Below, piece after piece: positions 1 through 7,020 of a stretch of 13,443 nucleotides of DNA. The DNA comes from an uncultured bacterium (GTDB lineage Bacteria > Actinomycetota > Coriobacteriia > Coriobacteriales > Coriobacteriaceae). The DNA is taken from the NCBI GenBank assembly GCA_905215445.1, contig CAJMPZ010000058.1, forward strand, positions 1 through 13,443. The letters run 5' to 3'. A program made the position numbers and the translations under genes. The notes below the pieces were generated by a model. That model did not search any database. It worked only from the letters and a program-made list of their open reading frames with translations, and was not told the origin of the DNA. How positions within the stretch are numbered: position 1 is the stretch's first letter; every line of letters begins with the position of its first letter.

Positions 1-1
1 T

Positions 2-1168
2 GTCGTCTGCTTTACACCGGGTGCGGAGACCTGCGTTCTCAATGCTGCCGCCAGTGTGCGATACGGCTTCACGCCCCAGGCGTGCTATGCCGAAAAGATC
101 TGGCGCATGATGAGCGATTTCCTCGCGCTGCCCGAGGTACGTGCGGGGTATTCGGACTACATGAGCATGCTTAACGAGCGCGGCGTTACCGCCATCAAGG
201 AGATGGCGTTTGATGACTACTACGGTTTTGCCGACGAAATGGCTCGCCGTGAAGAATCTGGCGAGCTGACGGTTCGCGTCTCTATGATGTCGCAGCCGGT
301 GGGTGCCGGTGCAAATCTGTCGTATGCTCGCGAGGCACGAGAGCGCTTCCGGGGACCGTTCGTTCGTTTTTCTGGCTTCAACCGTATGACCGATCGCGGC
401 GTATGGGCGGGGCTTGCCGAGATGATTGACCCCTATGAGGACACGGCCGATGCGGGAGCTGCCGGCAAGACGGTTGTCGAGGAGCCCGAGTGGGATCTGA
501 TTGAGAACGAGCTGCGCGCAATTGATGCTGACGGCTTCCGATATTCCTTGCATTGCCAGGGCGATGGCGCCGTTCGTCGCACCGTGGCGCTCTATGCCTC
601 GCTGCCTCGAGACGAGCATGGACGGTTGCTTCGCCGCCATGCGATTACCGATCTCGAGAACTCTGACCCGACCGATCTTGTCGAGTTTGGCAAGCTAGGT
701 GGAATTTGCGAGGTCTATCCGCAGATTTTGACGCTGGACCGGCGCGAGGATTGCCTGTCGATGATGCGTCGACAAATTGGCGAGACGCGACTTATGCACA
801 GCTGGAATCGCCGCGGCATGGAAGATTCCGGATGCACGGTGTGCTGTGGTACGGATTTGCCACTGCTGATTCCGAGCCTGGGCGAGTCAATCTACAGCGC
901 GTGCGGTGGATACTTCGACGATGGACTGCCCGTGAATGAGGCCAACGCGCTGACGCTTGTCGAGCTCTTGCGTGCTTGGACTGCCGGGGGCGCGTACGAT
1001 CTGATGCGCGAAGACGAGCTGGGTACGCTTGAGGTCGGCAAGCTTGCCGATATCTGCGTGCTCGATCGGGATGTGTTCGACCTCGATTATCGCAACGCAC
1101 GCGATCTTTCGGTTGATATGACGATGTCGGACGGACAAATCGTGTTCGATCGAAATAAGGAGGCATAA
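2..1168 (+). CDS. YtcJ-like amidohydrolase (Amidohydrolase_3 family), 5'-truncated by window edge
   Basis: The frame is open to the left window edge, so 388 C-terminal residues are visible. A GTG at 56 is an internal codon, not a start. YtcJ-like proteins are usually about 530-550 residues, so roughly 150 N-terminal residues, including the HxH metal motif, should lie upstream. Visible family marks, numbered from base 2, are HCQGDGA with His184 (the family's HAIGD position), RRHA with His213, GTDLP with Asp285, and a C-terminal LGTLEVGKLADICVLD stretch that forms the second half of the small beta domain. This is a metal-dependent hydrolase, probably cytoplasmic, acting on an amide or similar bond; the substrate is not readable from sequence. 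The stop is one base before the next start, and that gene's ribosome site lies inside this one, so they are co-transcribed. In this context it may release an amine-linked sugar or its amino-acid part (inference). Confidence 0.85.
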   Translation, partial: VVCFTPGAETCVLNAAASVRYGFTPQACYAEKIWRMMSDFLALPEVRAGYSDYMSMLNERGVTAIKEMAFDDYYGFADEMARREESGELTVRVSMMSQPVGAGANLSYAREARERFRGPFVRFSGFNRMTDRGVWAGLAEMIDPYEDTADAGAAGKTVVEEPEWDLIENELRAIDADGFRYSLHCQGDGAVRRTVALYASLPRDEHGRLLRRHAITDLENSDPTDLVEFGKLGGICEVYPQILTLDRREDCLSMMRRQIGETRLMHSWNRRGMEDSGCTVCCGTDLPLLIPSLGESIYSACGGYFDDGLPVNEANALTLVELLRAWTAGGAYDLMREDELGTLEVGKLADICVLDRDVFDLDYRNARDLSVDMTMSDGQIVFDRNKEA

Positions 1169-1169
1169 G

Positions 1170-2021
1170 ATGTCTGAATCCAAACCGACGCTGCGCCGCG
1201 AACAGATTGCGGGCATGAATATCCACTACATCATGTGGTCGCTCGATTACTTCCTTGATGTGCAGCAGCGTTTGGGCTTTGAGTCCATTGAGCTGTGGTG
1301 TGCGGAGCCGCATGTGACGCTCGACCACACGGGCTACTTTGAGGCTGAGGTCCTGGCGAAAAAGGCTGCAGACCGTGGGCTTAGGTATCGTACTCTGTGC
1401 CCCGAGAATGTTGTCTATCCTTGGCAGTACTGCGCACGCAAACCGCTGCATGAACAGCGCAGCCTGGCGTACTTTAAGCACGGCATTGAGCTTGCCGAGG
1501 TACTTGGGTGCGACCGTATGTCCGTCAACTCGGGCTGGGGCGACTGGGACGAGGACCGCGAGGAAGCCTGGAAGCGCAGCCGCGAGCACTTGTCCATTCT
1601 GGCGGAGTATGCCGGTGAGCACGGTCTGGTGCTTACGATGGAAAGCCTGCGTCCCGAGGAGAGCAACCTTGTAACGACGGTTTCCGATGCGAAGCGCATG
1701 ATTGACGAGGTCGCGAGCCCGTACTTACAGCCCATGGTTGATACAACCGCGATGGGCGTTGCAGGCGAGACGCTCGAGGACTGGTTTGCCGCCTTTGGTG
1801 ATGGGGCAATTCACGAGATGCACTTTATCGACGGTGACCCGTATGGACATCTGGTGTGGGGCGATGGCAAGCACGATATGGACGCCTTCGTCGCCACGCT
1901 CAACGCCCATGGTTTTGACGGCATGCTGGGCCAGGAAATCACGGACGGTCGTTACTACGATGACCCGGCGGCGGCAGATGCCAAGAACATGGCCGCATTC
2001 GAGAAATATCTGATTGACTAA
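1170..2021 (+). CDS. frlC: Sugar-phosphate isomerase/epimerase, FrlC-like TIM barrel
   Basis: This is a 283-residue AP-endonuclease-2/xylose-isomerase-type TIM barrel. It resembles E. coli FrlC (fructoselysine/psicoselysine 3-epimerase, about 276 residues) along most of its length. Shared features include the ESLRPEESN segment (metal-ligand candidate Glu158), SPYLQPMVD (Asp191), HEMHFIDGD (His218), a WGDGKHD loop and a final acidic strand at Glu256. These four residues are the usual divalent-metal set of the fold. FrlC interconverts C3 epimers of Amadori compounds so they can enter the kinase/deglycase route. The ATG at 1170 has a TAAGGAGG site (1156-1163) six bases upstream, within the end of the preceding gene. 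It sits directly before the FrlB-like and FrlD-like genes, which supports the role. The exact substrate is inferred; other ketose epimerases of the fold remain possible. Confidence 0.8.
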   Translation: MSESKPTLRREQIAGMNIHYIMWSLDYFLDVQQRLGFESIELWCAEPHVTLDHTGYFEAEVLAKKAADRGLRYRTLCPENVVYPWQYCARKPLHEQRSLAYFKHGIELAEVLGCDRMSVNSGWGDWDEDREEAWKRSREHLSILAEYAGEHGLVLTMESLRPEESNLVTTVSDAKRMIDEVASPYLQPMVDTTAMGVAGETLEDWFAAFGDGAIHEMHFIDGDPYGHLVWGDGKHDMDAFVATLNAHGFDGMLGQEITDGRYYDDPAAADAKNMAAFEKYLID

Positions 2022-2083
2022 AACAACTATCGGCCACGCAGCCAATCTCATTGATTGCGGACCAAACAAGAAAGGAACTGGAT

Positions 2084-3052
2084 ATGAACGCACACGATCT
2101 GATCAAAGAGGCAATTGCCGAGAAGGGCAAGTTCGACAGCGTCTACTGGATTGCTTGCGGTGGCTCCATGATCGATTTGATCCCGGCTCATGAGCTTCTG
2201 CAGCGCGAGGCAACCACCTTCACTTCGTATATCTATACCGCGCGTGAATTCGACATTATGCGTCCGCGTCGTCTGGGCGAGAAGTCCCTGGTCATCGCTT
2301 GTAGCCACAGTGGCAACACCCCCGAGGTCGTCGAGGGCTGCGAGATTGCCCTTGCTGCCGGCGCTACGGTGATCGCCCAGACCGACAACGCTGGATCTAA
2401 GATCGACTCCGGCAAGTGGACCACGTGGGTCTACCCGTGGGGCGAGGGTGTGCCGCAGGCCGAGGTCCCCGCTGGTATTTCGCTGTCGCTTGCGGCAGAG
2501 CTGCTCGATCAGCAGGAGGGCTACGCCGATCTTGCCGATATGTATGCCGGTATCGCCGAGATGGATAAGATTCTTCCCCCGGCACGCGAGAAGGTAAATG
2601 CCGAGCTGGGCGATCGCTTTGCCAAGCTTTGCCAGGAGCACGAGTTCTTCTATATTCTGGGCAGCGGTCCCAACTTTAGCCAGACCTACGGTTTCGCTAT
2701 CTGCTCTCTTATGGAGATGCAGTGGCAGCACTGCAGCTACATCCACTCTGCCGAGTACTTCCATGGCCCCTTCGAGGCTACTCAGGATGGCGTTTTTTAC
2801 TTCCTGCAGATGGGCTCCAGCGAGTGCCGTGCTATGGACGAGCGCGCCCTGGCGTTCCTTAAGACGCATACCGATACGCTGATGGTGCTCGATGCCAAGG
2901 AGTACGGTATGGAAGCCGTGCCGGCGAGCGTCCGTGCCTATCTGGACCCGGTGCTGTTCTATGCCATGAACTGCGAGCTGCGTGCTGCACGCGGCAAGGT
3001 GTTTGATCACGATCCCGATTTCCGTCGCTATATGGGTGTTGTCGAGTACTAG
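2084..3052 (+). CDS. frlB: SIS-domain deglycase, FrlB-like (fructosamine-6-phosphate deglycase)
   Basis: The protein has 322 residues from the ATG at 2084. That start has an AAAGGA site at 2071-2076; the longer frame starting with TTG at 2051 lacks one. Two SIS domains are visible. The sugar-phosphate-binding motif CSHSGNTPE is at 73-81. The SAEYFHGPFE motif is at about 222-231, and Glu224 and His227 within it match a block conserved in FrlB-type deglycases. The C-terminus RRYMGVVEY also matches FrlB (about 340 residues). FrlB splits fructoselysine 6-phosphate into glucose 6-phosphate and lysine; FraB does the same for fructose-asparagine. The following gene is a FrlD-like kinase 14 bases downstream, so the kinase-deglycase pair is intact. 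The family is clear. The amine part of the substrate (lysine, another amino acid or a peptide) cannot be told from sequence. Confidence 0.88.
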   Translation: MNAHDLIKEAIAEKGKFDSVYWIACGGSMIDLIPAHELLQREATTFTSYIYTAREFDIMRPRRLGEKSLVIACSHSGNTPEVVEGCEIALAAGATVIAQTDNAGSKIDSGKWTTWVYPWGEGVPQAEVPAGISLSLAAELLDQQEGYADLADMYAGIAEMDKILPPAREKVNAELGDRFAKLCQEHEFFYILGSGPNFSQTYGFAICSLMEMQWQHCSYIHSAEYFHGPFEATQDGVFYFLQMGSSECRAMDERALAFLKTHTDTLMVLDAKEYGMEAVPASVRAYLDPVLFYAMNCELRAARGKVFDHDPDFRRYMGVVEY

Positions 3053-3066
3053 AAGGGACAAAGGCC

Positions 3067-3930
3067 ATGGCATTTAACGTTAACGCGCTCGGATTTGGCG
3101 ACAACGTCGTCGATCGCTACGAGCATATCCATACCATGTATCCTGGCGGCAATGCGGTGAACTTCGCCGTTTATGCCAAGAAATGCGGTGCCGCACGCTC
3201 CGCATACATGGGCATTTTTGGCAATGACGCCGCTGCCGAGCATGTCATTGCAAGCCTCGAGGATGAGGGTATCGAGCTTGACAAGTGCGAGCAGATGATT
3301 GGCGAGAACGGAGCGGCTCGCGTCACCGTCGTTGACGGTGACCGTGTCTTCCTTGGCTCCAACGAGGGCGGTATCCGTGGCGATGCGCGCTATGTCCTCG
3401 ATCGCTTTGACCTTTCGTACATGAAGCAGTTCGATGTGGTTCATTCGGGCAACTATTGCTTTACCGAGCGCGAGCTGCCCAAGCTGAAGGCTGCGGGCGT
3501 CACGGTCTCTTTTGACTTTTCGGACGACTCCACCGACGAGTACTACGAGCAGATTGCGCCCTACGTCGATTTCGCTTTCTTTAGTGCGGCGGATGCCGCG
3601 AGTGAGGACGAGATTCGCGAGCGTCTGGCATGGGTGAAGGGCTTGGGTCCGCGTTTTGTGTCGGCTACGGCGGGCGCCGAGGGCTGCATTGCTTACGACG
3701 GCGAGCGTTATTACCGCCAGCTGGCTAAACCGGTAACGGACATGAAGGACACCATGGGGGCGGGCGACTCGTTCCTCACCTCGTTTTTGATGTGCTATCT
3801 CGATTCCGCCAAGCGTGGTGAAGATGGCGCCGAGGCCATCGAGCGTGCGCTCGACTTTGCTGCCGGGTTTGCCTCGACCGTGTGCGGCATGGAAGGTTCT
3901 TGGGGCCACGGAGCACCAATCGTCGAATAG
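3067..3930 (+). CDS. frlD: PfkB-family kinase, FrlD-like (fructosamine 6-kinase)
   Basis: A 287-residue ribokinase/PfkB kinase, slightly longer than E. coli FrlD (about 261). The N-terminal strand GFGDNVVDRY, the substrate-binding YPGGNAVN loop (Gly27, Gly28, Asn29), DFSDD at about 150-154, and the anion-hole/catalytic DTMGAGDSF (GAGDS 231-235, base Asp234) all match FrlD. The expected reaction is ATP-dependent 6-phosphorylation of a fructosamine, feeding the deglycase encoded just upstream. The ATG at 3067 follows an AGAAGGG/AAAGG purine stretch at 3051-3064 with suitable spacing. A short acidic insertion near residues 250-256 accounts for part of the extra length. It is followed by a hairpin (4001-4034) that may reduce transcription of the downstream genes. 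Family assignment is firm; substrate specificity is inferred from the neighbours. Confidence 0.88.
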   Translation: MAFNVNALGFGDNVVDRYEHIHTMYPGGNAVNFAVYAKKCGAARSAYMGIFGNDAAAEHVIASLEDEGIELDKCEQMIGENGAARVTVVDGDRVFLGSNEGGIRGDARYVLDRFDLSYMKQFDVVHSGNYCFTERELPKLKAAGVTVSFDFSDDSTDEYYEQIAPYVDFAFFSAADAASEDEIRERLAWVKGLGPRFVSATAGAEGCIAYDGERYYRQLAKPVTDMKDTMGAGDSFLTSFLMCYLDSAKRGEDGAEAIERALDFAAGFASTVCGMEGSWGHGAPIVE

Positions 3931-4000
3931 CTTAAGAAAGCGTACGGCGGTCTGGCTATGAGGCTTTGGACGGCCGATGCAAAACAATAAGCGAAACGCG

Positions 4001-4034
4001 AAAAGGGGGCTCGCCATGTGGTGGGTCCCCTTTT
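4001..4034 (+). terminator. Intra-operon terminator/attenuator-like hairpin
   Basis: AAAAGGGG (4001-4008) pairs with CCCCTTTT (4027-4034). Pairing continues inward with several G-U wobbles to 4015/4020, closing on the four-base loop ATGT (4016-4019). The 3' arm supplies a T4 run. It lies in the 121-base gap between the two FrlD-like kinases, 17 bases before the second kinase's ATG. It could end most transcripts of the first half of the operon or act as a regulated attenuator. I see no convincing promoter between it and 4052, so downstream genes probably depend on read-through. Hairpin clear; terminator function inferred. Confidence 0.6.
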
Positions 4035-4051
4035 GAACATTGGAGAAGACC

Positions 4052-4852
4052 ATGAGTATTAAAGCGTGCGCGGCTGGTTTTTGCTGTGCGGACGTCTATC
4101 AAAACATCGGCGTGTTCTATCCGACTGGTAATGGCATTGACTGGGGTATCCATCTTGCACGAATGGGAGTTTCGGTATCCGCCGTGTCGGTTGTCGGCAA
4201 GGACGAGTACGGAGACAAGATGAGAGAGGCGCTGGCCGCTGAGGGGTTCGATATCTCACATCTGCGGGTGGAGGATGGCGACACCTCGGTGATGCTCATG
4301 GCATTGAAAGACGGCGTCGATCGCGTGCATCTCGAGGCAATCGATGGCGTAATGGAGACATATCGACCGAATGAAGATGACCGGGCGTTTATCCTAGAGC
4401 ATGACATCATTCATACCGACCTGTTTGGCAATTGTTTGGACCTCCTGCCCGAATGGCATGATGCGGGCAAGACGGTGGTTATGGACTTCTCGGTGTTCAG
4501 CCAGGATCCCGAATATGCCTGCGAGGCTCATTTTCCTTACGTAGACTATGCGTTTATGTCGTTTGAAGAGGACACTCCGGAGCTGCGTGATTGGGTACGT
4601 CACGTACAGAAGTTGGGGCCGCGGGTGGCAGTTGCCACGCTTGGCGAGAAGGGAAGCATTGCCTTTGACGGCGAACGCTTCTATGAGTGCGGGATCGTAC
4701 CGGCGGAGAAGGTCGTTAACACCGTGGGCGCCGGTGACTCGTATATCGCCGGGTTTACCAAGGGCGTGATTGATGGCCTTGATATTCCGGCGTGTATGAA
4801 GGCGGGCGCCGAGCTTTCGTCCCGCGTCATCGGCTCTTTTGAGCCGTACTAG
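4052..4852 (+). CDS. Second PfkB-family kinase, diverged FrlD-like paralogue
   Basis: A 266-residue PfkB kinase from the ATG at 4052. A GGAG site at 4042-4045 fits this ATG; the in-frame TTG at 4040 lies before that site and is rejected. GAGDS at 226-230 (catalytic-base candidate Asp229) and the segments LGEKGSIAFDGERFYE and VVNTVGAGDSYIAGF show an intact ATP/anion site. It resembles FrlD and the kinase upstream. However, the substrate-binding GGN motif reads TGN (Thr25-Gly26-Asn27), and the following NFAVY-type helix is replaced by GIDWGIHLARMG. That suggests a different sugar substrate, for example an epimer or another Amadori compound. The DFSVF segment near 145-149 corresponds to DFSDD in the first kinase. 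It begins the second block of the operon, with 27 bases to the next start. Kinase activity is likely; substrate unknown. Confidence 0.82.
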   Translation: MSIKACAAGFCCADVYQNIGVFYPTGNGIDWGIHLARMGVSVSAVSVVGKDEYGDKMREALAAEGFDISHLRVEDGDTSVMLMALKDGVDRVHLEAIDGVMETYRPNEDDRAFILEHDIIHTDLFGNCLDLLPEWHDAGKTVVMDFSVFSQDPEYACEAHFPYVDYAFMSFEEDTPELRDWVRHVQKLGPRVAVATLGEKGSIAFDGERFYECGIVPAEKVVNTVGAGDSYIAGFTKGVIDGLDIPACMKAGAELSSRVIGSFEPY

Positions 4853-4879
4853 GGTCAAATGCTTGGAAAGGAGTGCGAA

Positions 4880-5740
4880 ATGGTTATCGACATGTTGGTC
4901 CAGCCCATGCTCTACGGCGAGATCTATACGCCGGGTGATGAGCCTGATGGATTCGGTTTTTGGTCACGAGAATTTGGTATGGGGCATATGGGCCCCATGG
5001 ATTGGGATGAGCTTCAAGTCGAGATGGACGTCTGCGATGTGCAGAAGAGCGTGCTCATGCCGCTCGATGTAACCACGGCATGCGGAGGGCATTTTGGCAC
5101 CAATGACCAGATTGCCATGCTGGTTGCCGCGCATCCCGATCGTCTGTGGGGATTTGCGAGCGTAGATCCGCAGGTGAGCGGTGCCGCAGACGAATTGGGG
5201 CGCGCCTTTACCGAGTTGGGGGCAAAGGGGCTTTGCCTGCATCCGGCAAAGCAGGGTTTTGCTCCCGATGATGCCGTGGCCGAGCCGCTTTACGAGCTGT
5301 GCGAGCGCTATAACAAGCCGGTAGTTTTCCATGCCGGTATGTCTTGGGAGCCGGGCGCAGAGCTCTCGCGCAGTAATCCGCTTGTATTTGAGCACACAAT
5401 CGCAACGCATCCAAATGTGCGTTTTAGTTTGACCCACTTTGGCTGGCCCTGGGTGCGCGAGACCGTGGCGATGCTGCTCAAGTATCCCAACTGCTACACG
5501 GACACCTCTATCACTTACATCGATTCGCCCGAGGAGATGATGCAGCGTCTTTTCACGGTCGATATGGGGCCGCTGTGGTATGAGCGCGCGCTATCGCACC
5601 AAGTGATGTTCGCCAGCAATACGCCGCGCTTCCGTGCATTCAAACTCAAGCGGGCGCTCGATACCGTGCCCATGCGCGATGATGCGCGAGAAAGGCTCTA
5701 CTGGGGTAATGCCCTGCGTTTTCTTGAAGGGGATGAGTGA
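4880..5740 (+). CDS. Amidohydrolase_2-type TIM-barrel protein with degenerate metal site
   Basis: A 286-residue protein of the PF04909 (amidohydrolase/ACMSD-like) fold. The start at ATG 4880 is chosen because an AAAGGAG site (4867-4873) lies six bases upstream; the ATG at 4859 has none. Family landmarks are the GFASVDPQ strand, GAKGLCLHP, VVFHAG (His151), LTHFGWPW (His186), YTDTS and the terminal LYWGNALRFL. The N-terminal strand, normally IDxHxH, reads MVIDMLVQP, with Leu6 and Gln8 in the two His positions. The late acidic ligand, usually a GSDxP-type Asp, is Asn247 in FASNTPR. Two of the usual metal ligands therefore remain. It may use metal differently, act without metal (isomerase, lyase, decarboxylase or lactonase-like), or be non-catalytic. 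No frameshift is visible, and the frame is tightly packed in the operon (two bases to the next start), which argues for a functional protein. Confidence 0.75.
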   Translation: MVIDMLVQPMLYGEIYTPGDEPDGFGFWSREFGMGHMGPMDWDELQVEMDVCDVQKSVLMPLDVTTACGGHFGTNDQIAMLVAAHPDRLWGFASVDPQVSGAADELGRAFTELGAKGLCLHPAKQGFAPDDAVAEPLYELCERYNKPVVFHAGMSWEPGAELSRSNPLVFEHTIATHPNVRFSLTHFGWPWVRETVAMLLKYPNCYTDTSITYIDSPEEMMQRLFTVDMGPLWYERALSHQVMFASNTPRFRAFKLKRALDTVPMRDDARERLYWGNALRFLEGDE

Positions 5741-5742
5741 AC

Positions 5743-6171
5743 ATGGTGACGCTCGAGACATTGAGCTATCTATCGACTGCTCCGGACCAGTTCATCGATA
5801 TTACCGAGGACGTGCACGCTGCCATCGAACGCAGCTCGGTGACCAATGGCTTGGCGGCGATTATTTTGTCGCATACGACCTGCGGAATCGTGGTAAACGA
5901 GGGACTGCCCTGCGTGGAGACGGATCTTATGGAGACGCTTGATCGCATCGCCCCACTCGATGCCCCCTATGCGCATGCACACTTCCTGCCGAGCTATGGA
6001 GCCACCGGTAACAACTCCTGTGGGCATATCAAGAGCATGATTTGTGGAAACAGTTGCTTCTTTCCCGTCCAAGATGGCCACATCGTGTGCGGAAGTGCCC
6101 AGAACATCTATCTTGCGGAGTTTGACGGTCCGCAGAAGCGAAAAGTGTACGTCGAGGTGCTGGGGGAGTAA
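5743..6171 (+). CDS. YjbQ (UPF0047) family protein
   Basis: A 142-residue single-domain protein, the normal size for YjbQ (E. coli 138). Family marks are the SHTTCGIVVNE block at 43-53, a conserved Asp at 61, GHIKSMICGNS at 94-104, the PVQDGHIVCGSAQNIYLAEFDGP run, and the C-terminal KVYVEVLGE. The histidines at 45, 80 and 95 are plausible metal or catalytic residues. YjbQ proteins are often annotated as secondary thiamine-phosphate synthase because of weak activity, but their real role is unsettled. I chose ATG 5743 over GTG 5737 because the AGGGGA site (5728-5733) is then nine bases away. The start lies two bases after the upstream stop, so translation is probably coupled. Its place in a sugar-catabolic operon is more informative than the thiamine label: it may handle a phosphorylated or carbonyl intermediate (inference). 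Confidence 0.85.
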   Translation: MVTLETLSYLSTAPDQFIDITEDVHAAIERSSVTNGLAAIILSHTTCGIVVNEGLPCVETDLMETLDRIAPLDAPYAHAHFLPSYGATGNNSCGHIKSMICGNSCFFPVQDGHIVCGSAQNIYLAEFDGPQKRKVYVEVLGE

Positions 6172-6204
6172 CGTCCCTGCAATAACCCTATGAAGGAGCA
6201 CGTT

Positions 6205-7014
6205 ATGTCGTTTCTAACTTCGATGTTCAAGAACGAAAAGCCGGTTATCGGAATGCTGCACCTGCGTCCTCTGCCGGGCGATCCGCTGTATTACCCGGGC
6301 GGAAGCGTATCGCAGGTCGTGGAAGCCGCCAAGCGGGATCTCGAGGCGTTGCAGCAGGGCGGTGTCGATGGCATTTTGATTACCAATGAGCTCTCGATGC
6401 CCTATGAGCAGCATGTTTCTCCCTCAACCCTTGCATCGATGGGCTATGTAATCGGGGCTCTGTCCCATGATCTGTCGACTCCTTGGGGAGCTGAGGCAAT
6501 TTACGATGGTGATGCCACAATCGAGCTGTGCGCTGCCGTCGACGCGCAGTTCACGCGCTGCAATTTTTGCGGTGCCTGGGCCGGTGATCTCGGGCTGATT
6601 AACCGAGATTTCGCTCACACCATGCGTCGCAAGGCGGCGCTGCGCTTGGACGACCTCAAGCTTTTTCACTTCATCACGAGCGAGGGCGAGGTTTATCTCA
6701 ACGACCGCACGACCGCGGACATTGCCGATTCACTTCTCTTTAATTGCCTACCGGATGCGATGGTCATCGGCGGTTCGGCTGCCGGTCGTGGCGCTTCGGG
6801 CGAGCTTGCCGACGAGGTCCGCGAGCGTGTTGGCGAAGTGCCCGTGGTATGCGGCACCGGTTGTCGCGAAAATACCGTGGCTGACGTATTTGCTCACTAC
6901 GATGGCGCGTTTGTCGGCACGTGCTTAAAGCGCGACGGAAAGCTGGATGCCCCGATTGATGTTGAGCGGGTGGTTCGTTTTATGGCTGCCGCTCGTACGG
7001 CGCGAGGGGAGTAG
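6205..7014 (+). CDS. BtpA/SgcQ family TIM-barrel protein
   Basis: A 269-residue protein with the family hallmark GMLHLRPLPGDP at 16-27, followed by the GGVDGILITNE strand, the CNFCGAWAGDLGLI region and DAMVIGGSAAGRGASGE with VVCGTGC near the C-terminal phosphate-binding end of the barrel. ATG 6205 has AAGGAG (6193-6198) six bases upstream; the ATG at 6190 precedes that site and is rejected. BtpA was first linked to photosystem I stability in cyanobacteria. SgcQ of E. coli sits in a putative sugar operon, and non-photosynthetic members like this are probably sugar-phosphate enzymes. The 33-base gap upstream and six-base gap to the FGGY kinase suggest it acts with that kinase, perhaps as an aldolase or isomerase on its product. 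The reaction is not established. Confidence 0.85.
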   Translation: MSFLTSMFKNEKPVIGMLHLRPLPGDPLYYPGGSVSQVVEAAKRDLEALQQGGVDGILITNELSMPYEQHVSPSTLASMGYVIGALSHDLSTPWGAEAIYDGDATIELCAAVDAQFTRCNFCGAWAGDLGLINRDFAHTMRRKAALRLDDLKLFHFITSEGEVYLNDRTTADIADSLLFNCLPDAMVIGGSAAGRGASGELADEVRERVGEVPVVCGTGCRENTVADVFAHYDGAFVGTCLKRDGKLDAPIDVERVVRFMAAARTARGE

Positions 7015-7020
7015 GCACCT

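Noticed and set aside
56..58. GTG as start of the first amidohydrolase
   Set aside because: The frame is open to the window edge and the family is longer, so this is an internal valine codon.
2043..2057. Small CAATC/GATTG hairpin in the frlC-frlB gap
   Set aside because: Only five base pairs with no T run. The 62-base gap otherwise holds just the frlB ribosome site, so I do not call a regulatory element.
2048..3073. 341-residue minus-strand frame opposite frlB
   Set aside because: It lies fully across a recognised SIS-domain gene and has no ribosome site or family match; this is a codon-bias shadow.
3049..4053. 334-residue minus-strand frame opposite the first PfkB kinase
   Set aside because: Same reasoning: the + strand protein carries intact PfkB motifs and the reverse frame shows none.
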